Shown here: in pieces, positions 1 through 6,948 of the stretch
Layout: each line of letters starts with the position of its first letter
Numbering within the stretch: position 1 is the first letter of the stretch
Source: Bdellovibrionales bacterium Ga0074139
GTDB lineage: Bacteria > Bdellovibrionota > Bdellovibrionia > Bdellovibrionales > Bdellovibrionaceae
NCBI GenBank assembly: GCA_001464795.1
Contig: LNEB01000011.1
Coordinates: 62,001 to 126,000, forward strand
Reading direction: 5' to 3'
Length of the DNA stretch: 64,000 nt
Notes under the pieces: model-generated
The model's input: only the letters and a program-made list of their open reading frames with translations
Told to the model about the DNA's origin: nothing
Databases searched by the model: none
Program-made: the position numbers and the translations under genes

Positions 1-24
1 AGTAGTTTTAAAGGTGAGGTCATT

Positions 25-1071
25 ATGTCTTTTGATGCAACTACAACGGTCTCTGCAGAGTTTGGAATTTTTGGCATTCCGCTGACCGAAGAGCAAAGCC
101 GAGTCATCCTTTTACCAGTGCCTTGGGAAGTCACAACATCCTATGGTTCGGGCGCCTCGTGGGGACCTTCATTAATTCGCGAAGCCAGTGCCCAGATCGA
201 CCTTTATGACTTAGAATTGGGTAAGTCTTACGAACAGGGCTATCACATGCTTCCCCATCCTGTTGAAATTAAAAACCTCAATGACAAAATGAAACTGAAA
301 GCCCAAGAGCTCATCGAACTTGTTACAAATCAAAGTTCAGATCAAGCCCGAATGGATCAACTCCGGGCCGAAGTGAATCAGGCCAGTCACACTTTAAATG
401 AATGGGTTTATGCTCAATCCACAAGAATTTTAGAAAACGGAAAGTTACTGGGCCTTGTCGGAGGTGATCACTCCTCACCTTACGGTGCCATTCGTGCTGT
501 GTGCGAAAAAAACTCCAGCGACATTGGAATTTTACATATCGATGCCCATTCAGACACTCGAAAAGCCTATCATGGCTTCACTCATTCCCATGCATCTATC
601 ATGTACAATGTGATGACAGCTCCATGGAAACCAAAAAAATTAGTGCAAATTGGAATTCGTGATTTCTGCGAAGAAGAATACGAATTTATTAAATCACGAA
701 ATGATATTAAGACATTTTTTGACCTGGATTTAAAACGTAGACTTATGAACGGTGAAGCTTGGGCCCGCGTGGTTCAAGACATCATTAAAGAATTGCCAGA
801 AAAAGTTTATATTTCATTTGATATAGATGGTTTGGATCCGGCCTTTTGCCCTCATACCGGAACTCCTGTATCAGGTGGATATTCAACAGATCAGATTCAT
901 TATTTGCTTTATGAACTGGGTTCCAGTGGTAAAAAAATCGTGGGTTTTGATTTAAATGAAGTTTCAACTGGTGGGGTCACGCCCGATCAGGCAGACCCAT
1001 GGGATGGAAATGTGGGGGCCAGAATGTTGTTCAAACTTTGTGGCTGGAGTGTCTTAACTAATAAAGTCTAA
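25..1071 (+). CDS. speB: Agmatinase/arginase-family ureohydrolase
   Basis: Manganese ureohydrolase that would hydrolyse a guanidino substrate, most likely agmatine, to urea and putrescine in the cytoplasm. The family metal-binding motifs are all visible: GGDHS near residues 146-150, DAHSD near 173-177 and SFDIDGLDP near 264-272. At 348 aa it is somewhat longer than typical agmatinases; the extra length is a charged helical stretch around residues 65-125. The ATG is preceded by GAGG at a good distance. A fused AdoMet decarboxylase-spermidine synthase lies at the other end of the window, which fits a polyamine role. The exact substrate (agmatine, arginine or another guanidino acid) is inferred, not shown. 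It ends convergently with the DksA-like gene, overlapping by four bases. Confidence 0.85.
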   Translation: MSFDATTTVSAEFGIFGIPLTEEQSRVILLPVPWEVTTSYGSGASWGPSLIREASAQIDLYDLELGKSYEQGYHMLPHPVEIKNLNDKMKLKAQELIELVTNQSSDQARMDQLRAEVNQASHTLNEWVYAQSTRILENGKLLGLVGGDHSSPYGAIRAVCEKNSSDIGILHIDAHSDTRKAYHGFTHSHASIMYNVMTAPWKPKKLVQIGIRDFCEEEYEFIKSRNDIKTFFDLDLKRRLMNGEAWARVVQDIIKELPEKVYISFDIDGLDPAFCPHTGTPVSGGYSTDQIHYLLYELGSSGKKIVGFDLNEVSTGGVTPDQADPWDGNVGARMLFKLCGWSVLTNKV

Positions 1072-1448
1072 ACGCCCTTAGCAAATCTGCGATTCACAGA
1101 CTCACGCAGTTCGGCACCTTCAATGCTCAGACGTGTCCACGGGATCGCCTTCAAGCGGTCCGCTTCGATGACTTCTTCCGTTTCTTCACAAAAGCCGAAG
1201 CTTCCATTTTCAATTCTAGCTAAAGCGCTTTCGATTTCCATCAACTGGTTGCGCAAACGATCAGTCATGTTTAAAAATTCTTGTTCGGCTAGGACACGAA
1301 CGGTTTGATCCGCTTCATCGCCACCACGATCGTCATTGTCAAAATTGGATTTAGCTTCTTTTACTCGGTTCAGAAGCTCCATTTTAGATTGCAAGAGCTT
1401 AGACTTGCACTCTTTCACTAGCTTTTCAGAAACTTTATCTTGAGCCAT
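1068..1448 (-). CDS. DksA/TraR-family protein with degenerate zinc finger
   Basis: 126-aa DksA-like protein. DksA proteins insert a coiled coil into the RNA polymerase secondary channel and adjust initiation together with ppGpp. The N-terminal two thirds is helical and charged and carries GGDEADQT at the expected coiled-coil tip, matching the DxxDxA motif needed for DksA activity. The C-terminal part keeps the family frame (SFGFCEE, then RLKAIPWT), but only one of the four zinc cysteines remains; the second is replaced by acidic/Thr residues and the last pair reads SIEG. The start has a strong SD (GAGGGGGAATA before ATG). It could act as a zinc-independent DksA or as a competitor of one. Confidence 0.85.
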   Translation of the reverse strand: MAQDKVSEKLVKECKSKLLQSKMELLNRVKEAKSNFDNDDRGGDEADQTVRVLAEQEFLNMTDRLRNQLMEIESALARIENGSFGFCEETEEVIEADRLKAIPWTRLSIEGAELRESVNRRFAKGV

Positions 1449-1473
1449 TATTCCCCCTCAAACATTTCGATTT

Positions 1474-1509
1474 GCAGTTCCCCATTAGCAAGTGCCAATT
1501 TGGAACTGC
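1474..1509 (-). promoter_or_regulatory. Inverted repeat in leader of DksA-like gene
   Basis: GCAGTTCC at 1474-1481 and GGAACTGC at 1502-1509 form a perfect 8-bp inverted repeat with a 20-base spacer, about 25 bases upstream of the DksA-like start codon. It may form an mRNA hairpin or be an operator. No function is demonstrated. Confidence 0.3.
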
Positions 1510-1670
1510 TCCATTAAGAAGGAGTTGTGAAATTTTTGCAAGAGAAAATCTTAAATCGCCTTAAAATGATACAAACTATTGAAAATATTGAGTTTTAATC
1601 TAATTACGCATGATGCAAAAATGCATCAAAATCAAAATCTGACGAGTTCTTAACTTGGATAATTGAATAA

Positions 1671-2024
1671 TTACTTTAGACAGCTTTTGAGGCGTTTAAT
1701 GAGATCAGCGGTCGAGGCATCAAGATTGTCAGCGGTCTCAAAAGCCTTCTGGGCGCGCTTTCTGTAGGCTTCTGCTGACTTTTCCATGGCAACCAAGGCT
1801 TTGGTCGGGACTGTTTTTTTATAGATCGACAGCTCAAACGAGAGATCTGAAAGTTGATCAGCAAAAACGTCGTGATTTCTTGCAAGCGAGGTCACAATTT
1901 GATTTTGAGCCGTTCTGAGAAGCTCGAGCTCTTGGTAGACTTGTGAGCATCTTGGCTGAGCCCCAAAAGTATAGACCGGTATAGATACTAGACCCATGAA
2001 TAGAACCTTAGAGAATGAAAACAT
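1671..2024 (-). CDS. Small secreted protein of unknown function
   Basis: About 117 aa, not recognised. The N-terminus is a typical signal peptide (MFSFSK, a hydrophobic run ending VYTFGA, then QPRCSQ). The mature part is predicted helical and charged, with only two cysteines, one near each end, which could form a disulphide. I chose the ATG at 2024, preceded by a G-rich SD-like stretch; a GTG five codons upstream (2039) is also in frame. It lies head-to-tail behind the TetR regulator gene, but the spacing of about 70 bases does not prove an operon. Confidence 0.65.
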   Translation of the reverse strand: MFSFSKVLFMGLVSIPVYTFGAQPRCSQVYQELELLRTAQNQIVTSLARNHDVFADQLSDLSFELSIYKKTVPTKALVAMEKSAEAYRKRAQKAFETADNLDASTADLIKRLKSCLK

Positions 2025-2095
2025 AGCAAGAACCCCCACCGAAGATGGAGCAAGTCCAGGGCCACTTAAGCCTAAGGTCTAGGCGATCTGATCGA

Positions 2096-2707
2096 CTAAT
2101 TTTTGAAATATTTATCGAAAGCGTCGCGAGTTTCGCCAATTGTGAAAGGGTACAACATTCGAGAAACATGCTTACGACCGCGGTCCAAAGCCAGCTTCGA
2201 CGGAGACTTATCAGCACTTTCAAAAAACTGCAGATAAGTGGTCGACATAGCTAAAAGGGATTCCGCAATGTAAGTCATTTCATTGGTGTTATTCAAAGGA
2301 GCTAAAATACCTTTACGGACCCAAACCTTGTAAAGGCCCTTCATCAGTCCCATCATTTTGAAAATATGTTTTTTCCATTGCAGGGCCAACACAGGATCCC
2401 GTCTTCTTAGGGTGTACATTTCCCTATGAAAGAATCGGTATTTCCAATAAATTTCAAAATTGAAATCGATAAATTCAAGTGGAGTCATAGAGCCAGAACT
2501 TTTTGATTTCCAAATTTGGTAAGTTTCCTTACACATTCTTTTGAAAAGCTCTTGCAGAATTTCTTCTTTGTTATGGTAGTGAAAATAAAGATTGCCCGGA
2601 CTCATCTTTAAAGATTTAGCGATATGATTTGTGGTAATGGCTTGAACGCCGCTACGGTTAAACAAATCATTGGAAACAAGAAGAATTCTCTCTTTAGTTT
2701 TGACCAT
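2096..2707 (-). CDS. TetR-family transcriptional regulator
   Basis: N-terminal helix-turn-helix of TetR type: KTKERIL, then a helix-turn-helix containing TTNHIAKSLKMSPGNLYFHY, the classical recognition region in which tyrosine/phenylalanine/histidine follow the GNLY turn. The remaining 150 residues are an all-helical ligand/dimerisation domain without an obvious ligand signature. The ATG at 2707 (MVKTKER) is preferred because the domain starts there; the longest frame would need a TTG 12 codons upstream. It is divergent from the penicillin-binding protein gene at 2793, so it may control that gene and itself; this is inference from position only. Confidence 0.85.
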   Translation of the reverse strand: MVKTKERILLVSNDLFNRSGVQAITTNHIAKSLKMSPGNLYFHYHNKEEILQELFKRMCKETYQIWKSKSSGSMTPLEFIDFNFEIYWKYRFFHREMYTLRRRDPVLALQWKKHIFKMMGLMKGLYKVWVRKGILAPLNNTNEMTYIAESLLAMSTTYLQFFESADKSPSKLALDRGRKHVSRMLYPFTIGETRDAFDKYFKN

Positions 2708-2792
2708 CGCGGTTTTTATGACATGACCAAAGCACCTTGGCAACTCTTAGTCCCTTGTCGAATCTTAATTTTCGGGTCACAATTTAAGGACT

Positions 2793-4079
2793 ATGCGATT
2801 TAGACACAAATTTAAAATACTTTGGATTGGCGTCGGCCTATTAATAGCCGGCAGTTTTTATTTCTCAGCAGGCTTATTTGAGGATCAAACAGATCCTGTG
2901 GCCAAGAAGTTAGGGGAAACCCTTGAAGCTCGGTTCATGGTTGCTAAAATGGTCGAAGACAAGGTTCAGGCCCATGATTGGTCCAGCTCATTGGAAGCTG
3001 AGGTGGACGGTGACATTGAAAAGTTTAATGTGAAATGGACCCTGGATGAAAACCTTCAAAAATACGCTGACAGCATTTTTAAAAGTTACAAACCTGATTA
3101 CGGGGCTGTTTTTCTGTTTGATGCCACCAACGGTCGGGTTTTAGCCCTCTCTAGCTTTGAAAAAGGCAAACCCACCTCGAAAAGCTTAGCCCTCAGAGCC
3201 ACCTACCCGGCAGCCTCCATTTTTAAAGTGATCACAGCCACTGCAGCTGTTGATCAGGCAGGACTGAAACCAGGCCACACCATTCGCTTTAATGGTGGCA
3301 ACTACACTTTATACCGTAAAAACGTCATGAGTGATCAAATCAATCGATGGACCCGAACAGTGACTTTGAAAGATGCTTTTTCCAAGTCTTTGAATACGGC
3401 TTTTGGCAGACTGGCTTTAGAAAAGCTAGAGCCCGAAGTGATCAATGAATACGCCAATCGATTTATGTTTAATCAAGACTTGGCCACTGACTTTCCGGTT
3501 GAAAAAAGTATTGCCCTTGTGCCTTCCGAGAAAAACTATGAACTGACTCAAGTGGCTTCTGGTTTTAATAAGTTTAACCGTTTAAGCCCCGTCGCCGGAG
3601 CCATGATTGCCTCTGCCATTGTAAATAACGGGCGGGTTGTTGTGCCCTACCTGGTGGATCAAATTACTGATTTTGAAGATAAGGTGATTTACTCAGGTGA
3701 AACCTTAGAAAAAGGCCAAATCATGGCCGAGGAATCAGCATCGAAGATGCGCACACTGATGGAAGAAACTGTATTATCAGGAACCAGTCGCAAAAGCTTT
3801 CGCAGCCTTGTTCGCAGCAAAAAATTTCGTGAAGTGCAAATGGGTGGAAAAACCGGCCATCTCACTGGAGATAACCCAAAAGGCCGCACGGACTGGTTTG
3901 TGGGTTACGCATTTGACGAAGATAAAAAGTTAGCGGTGGCAGCTATTACTGTTAATGAAAAGTACTGGACCATTAAATCATCCCAGGTCGCTCAGATGTT
4001 ATTTAAAAGATATTTTGAGCCCGTTATTGCACAAAGAACTGCAGCTTCAGAAGCACGCGAACAAAAAGGCAGACCTTAA
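2793..4079 (+). CDS. Penicillin-binding transpeptidase-domain protein
   Basis: Membrane-anchored D,D-transpeptidase-like protein of 428 aa. One N-terminal transmembrane segment (residues about 9-28) is followed by a periplasmic transpeptidase domain. The active-site triad motifs are visible in order: SIFK (SxxK, about residue 145), SLN (SxN, about residue 202) and KTG (GGKTGH, about residue 354). It lacks the large N-terminal pedestal of PBP2/PBP3 and a glycosyltransferase domain, so it is a compact monofunctional enzyme for peptidoglycan cross-linking or remodelling. The start has a good SD (TAAGGA). It is divergent from the TetR gene and followed by a hairpin terminator. Confidence 0.88.
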   Translation: MRFRHKFKILWIGVGLLIAGSFYFSAGLFEDQTDPVAKKLGETLEARFMVAKMVEDKVQAHDWSSSLEAEVDGDIEKFNVKWTLDENLQKYADSIFKSYKPDYGAVFLFDATNGRVLALSSFEKGKPTSKSLALRATYPAASIFKVITATAAVDQAGLKPGHTIRFNGGNYTLYRKNVMSDQINRWTRTVTLKDAFSKSLNTAFGRLALEKLEPEVINEYANRFMFNQDLATDFPVEKSIALVPSEKNYELTQVASGFNKFNRLSPVAGAMIASAIVNNGRVVVPYLVDQITDFEDKVIYSGETLEKGQIMAEESASKMRTLMEETVLSGTSRKSFRSLVRSKKFREVQMGGKTGHLTGDNPKGRTDWFVGYAFDEDKKLAVAAITVNEKYWTIKSSQVAQMLFKRYFEPVIAQRTAASEAREQKGRP

Positions 4080-4085
4080 AAACTC

Positions 4086-4120
4086 AAAAAGCGCACTTCA
4101 TCAGTGCGCTTTTCTATTTT
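4086..4120 (+). terminator. Rho-independent terminator after PBP gene
   Basis: AAAAGCGCAC and GTGCGCTTTT form a near-perfect stem around a seven-base loop, followed by TCTATTTT, a few bases after the PBP stop codon. Confidence 0.75.
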
Positions 4121-4326
4121 ACCGAAGTTAATCTCGATAACTTTAGCTTACTTTGGGGGTCCCCTCTCGGGTAGGTCGATAAGCTCCAAAAAATGTAGTC
4201 TTCGGTGAGATTTCAATACCACACGTTCCTCCTGTTAATTAGCCATCCGAGTTTCGAACCTCTTGAACAAGTTCCCCTTTAATTTATGACCAGGGATTCT
4301 TGCGACGACATACTAGACTTTCGGCC
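4120..4326 (+). ncRNA. ssrS: Structured RNA, probable 6S RNA (ssrS-like)
   Basis: A non-coding stretch of about 205 bases that can fold into one long interrupted rod. Visible pairings are CCGAAGT (4122-4128) with ACTTTCGG (4317-4324), GGGTCCC (4157-4163) with GGGATTC (4293-4299), and GGTCGATAA (4174-4182) with TTATGACC (4284-4291). Segments resemble enterobacterial 6S RNA: a TTTCAATACCACA block, a small CTTGAACAAG hairpin on the 3' side, and TTGCGACGACAT near the 3' end. 6S RNA mimics an open promoter and binds the housekeeping RNA polymerase. Size and rod shape fit. The assignment rests on remembered similarity and hand-made pairing. A weak hairpin plus T-run near 4341-4365 could end it. Confidence 0.5.
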
Positions 4327-4383
4327 GTATTTTGAAAAAACTTGAGCCCTAAAACTCATTTTTTTAAGAACTTTTGCTGAATC

Positions 4384-5145
4384 TTAAATTGAGACACTGA
4401 CAGGGCAGTGATCCGAGCCCTCGACCGTATCAAGAATATCCGCTTTCTTAAGTTGAGCCGCAAGTCCTTGAGATACACATATGTAATCGATTCTCCAACC
4501 TCGGTTCGAGATTCTAGCGAGCTCTCGGTAACTCCACCAACTGTAGCGCTTGGTAGCTTCGGGATGAAAATGCCTAAAGCTATCAACGAATCCCAATTGT
4601 AGAAATTGATCCATCCAGGCCCGCTCTTCAGGCAAAAATCCGCTTTCCTTTGATAGCCTTACGGGGTCATGAACATCCATTTCTTTATGAGCCACATTGT
4701 AGTCACCGACCACGATAATATTTTTTCCCAATTGAAGCTGAGCTTTGAGATGTTGATTAAGGTCTTTTAAAAACTTTTGCTTAAAATGATGTCTGTCATC
4801 CCCAGAGCCACCATTAGGAAAATAGATATTGTACAAATCAAAGCCCGCATGTTCGCTCCATAATATGCGCCCTTCATCGGTGTATTCGGATTGGCCCCAA
4901 CCATCTTGAACTTTTTTGGGTGGCACCTTACAAAACGTGGCGACTCCCGAATAACCTTTTTTCTTTGCTGAAGACCATTGATGAAATTGAAAACCTAAAG
5001 ATTGTAATTCAGGCTCAACTTGTTCGATGTGAGCCTTTGTTTCTTGTAAACATAAAATATCGGGGTTTTCGTCTTTAATAAACTGAGTCAGTCCTTTTTT
5101 TGCACAAGCCCTGATTCCGTTGACATTCCAAGTGATGATTTTCAT
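4384..5145 (-). CDS. xth: Exodeoxyribonuclease III
   Basis: Mg-dependent 3'-5' exonuclease and AP endonuclease for base excision repair, 253 aa, the normal length. EEP-fold catalytic motifs are intact: WNVNG (Asn7 region), LQETK (catalytic Glu35), GDYN (Asp/Asn in mid-protein), WRIDY and the C-terminal GSDHCPV with the catalytic Asp-His. The start codon has a GAGG SD. It is divergent from the ATP-grasp-like gene with only 12 bases between start codons, so their promoters overlap the neighbouring coding regions. Confidence 0.96.
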   Translation of the reverse strand: MKIITWNVNGIRACAKKGLTQFIKDENPDILCLQETKAHIEQVEPELQSLGFQFHQWSSAKKKGYSGVATFCKVPPKKVQDGWGQSEYTDEGRILWSEHAGFDLYNIYFPNGGSGDDRHHFKQKFLKDLNQHLKAQLQLGKNIIVVGDYNVAHKEMDVHDPVRLSKESGFLPEERAWMDQFLQLGFVDSFRHFHPEATKRYSWWSYRELARISNRGWRIDYICVSQGLAAQLKKADILDTVEGSDHCPVSVSI

Positions 5146-5157
5146 GATGAACCTCGC

Positions 5158-6294
5158 ATGAACTTAGCTTCTCTCTTTTACCAGCATTTGTGTCAACATT
5201 ACCCTGGCTTAAAAAACGATTTGCCGATGGACGCAATATCTCCACAGCTCCTGTCGCCACACAAAGTCGAACTCTCAGACAGCCATTTTAAAAAAATAGA
5301 ATCTATCATTGATGCTTTTGAAACCCTAAGATCTCAACCCTCTTACCTTTCTTGGTTAGAAAAAACCTATGGGCCCCTGTTTATCCCAGGGAACCGTGGT
5401 GTATTTATGAGTTATGACTTTCATGTTACAAATGAAAATGAATTAAAATTAATTGAGATCAATACCAATGCCTCATTTTTAGGACTGGGCTACGAGTTCG
5501 CAAAAATGCAAAATATTCCATGGAATCAAAATTTTAAACTCACAGACTTAAAAAAATGTTTTGAAAATGAACTTCTTTTAGCGGGCCATTCCACAGAATT
5601 GAAATCCATTCATATTGTAGATGAAAATCCTGCTGAGCAAAAACTTTATGCTGAATTTTTGTTGTACCGTGAAGCTTTTAAACAAATGGGAATTTCTTGT
5701 GAAATTCAAGATGTCTCAGGTGTTACAGCAGCTGACATCATTTACAATAGAAGCACTGATTTTTATTTAAAAGAGCAAAAATCAAATACCTTAAAAGATC
5801 TTTATCAAAATAAAAAAAGCGTTTTAAGCCCTCACCCATTTGAATACCAAGCCCTAGCAGATAAGGAAAATTTCATCCATTGGACTCAAGCTTCGTTTTG
5901 GGAAACTGTAACTATTGATTCTGATACAAAAAGTTTAATTCTGGGATGTTTACCAAAAACAACTTTGCTGACTACAGAAAACAAGGAAGAGATTTGGGCT
6001 CAAAGAAAAAATTTATTTTTTAAACCTAAGAATTCCTTTGGCTCTAAGATGAGTTACAAAGGTGCATCGATTTCCAAAAAAGTTTTTGAAGACTTACTAA
6101 GCGTAGAAGCTTTGGCACAAGAACTTGTAACTCCAGCCGAAGTTCAAACCACTCAGCAAAGTTACAAATATGATTTACGTTGCTATGCTTACAAAAATCA
6201 ATTTCAAGGTTGTATGGCTAGGCTTTATCAAGGACAAGTCACTAATTTAAGAACTGAGGGTGGCGGATTTGCCACGGTGATTAGGGCCCCTTAG
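5158..6294 (+). CDS. ATP-grasp-like protein of unknown substrate
   Basis: 378-aa soluble protein without signal peptide. Features suggest an ATP-grasp or glutathionylspermidine-synthase-like fold. KLIEINTNASFLGLG lies near residue 100. A nucleotide-clamp-like stretch, FFKPKNSFGSKMSYKG, lies near residue 290. The C-terminal block has YDLRCYAYKN, then LRTEGGGFATV, resembling the metal/ATP site of carboxylate-amine ligases. The substrate is unknown. No convincing SD precedes the ATG; an internal Met at codon 24 is an alternative. Its 3' end overlaps the convergent small secreted protein gene by 14 bases. The fold call is by eye and could be wrong. Confidence 0.6.
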   Translation: MNLASLFYQHLCQHYPGLKNDLPMDAISPQLLSPHKVELSDSHFKKIESIIDAFETLRSQPSYLSWLEKTYGPLFIPGNRGVFMSYDFHVTNENELKLIEINTNASFLGLGYEFAKMQNIPWNQNFKLTDLKKCFENELLLAGHSTELKSIHIVDENPAEQKLYAEFLLYREAFKQMGISCEIQDVSGVTAADIIYNRSTDFYLKEQKSNTLKDLYQNKKSVLSPHPFEYQALADKENFIHWTQASFWETVTIDSDTKSLILGCLPKTTLLTTENKEEIWAQRKNLFFKPKNSFGSKMSYKGASISKKVFEDLLSVEALAQELVTPAEVQTTQQSYKYDLRCYAYKNQFQGCMARLYQGQVTNLRTEGGGFATVIRAP

Positions 6295-6862
6295 ATTTTC
6301 TATCATACAAAACAATATAGGACTCAGTGGATTGCTGATTGGATCTTTTTAAGCGTAATTCAAATTCATCATGACTGAGTTGTACTTTTTCAATATCAAA
6401 ACCCTGCTGAAGCAATCGATCTTGAAACACATTGGCCTGAACTAAGCTTCTTTGTGAAACCACTGACCCCACTTGATTTTCAATATCTAAAGAAAATTTC
6501 CAGTAAGCGTGCCCCACATTCTGAAGTTCAGTCAAATCGATCATCACCGGCAAAAAAGCTTGGGATTTAAAGTTAAGTAAGGGTTTACCAAAGAAGCAAG
6601 TCTCTGTCTCAGAGCTTGTCACTTCCAGCATTTTTTTATGAGTTTTATAAATCAAATCTCCGTTTGATTGAACGGTATGTACCACTTCACGTGCAAGAAA
6701 AAGTCCCTTAGGAAACTCGAGCAGCTTTTGATAGCTTTGAGTCATTGTATTTGATCCGAAGCCAGATTCAGATCCGCAACTGGAAAGTCTTTTTAAAATC
6801 ACGGCTTCTGAAGAAAGCGAAAAGAAAAGACTCAAAATTAAAAATTTCAACATAGTGATCAT
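6281..6862 (-). CDS. Secreted hypothetical protein
   Basis: Unrecognised exported protein of about 190 aa. Starting at MITMLKF it has a clean signal peptide (hydrophobic LILSLFFSLSSEA). Four cysteines lie in the mature region, one in an RLSSCGSESGFGSN segment right after cleavage and one in TCFFGKP. The rest looks beta-rich. The start is uncertain: ATGs at 6862 and 6853 both give a signal peptide and neither has a strong SD, while the longest frame (from 6913) places 17 polar residues before the signal. It may sit in the periplasm or outer membrane. Confidence 0.65.
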   Translation of the reverse strand: MITMLKFLILSLFFSLSSEAVILKRLSSCGSESGFGSNTMTQSYQKLLEFPKGLFLAREVVHTVQSNGDLIYKTHKKMLEVTSSETETCFFGKPLLNFKSQAFLPVMIDLTELQNVGHAYWKFSLDIENQVGSVVSQRSLVQANVFQDRLLQQGFDIEKVQLSHDEFELRLKRSNQQSTESYIVLYDRKSKGP

Positions 6863-6948
6863 CACTTCGGGAAAAATGAAACTAGACTTGAGACTAAATT
6901 TGCTATGTCTCATTTAAGGACTTGTGTCTAAAAGCCGATGCTTAGCAC

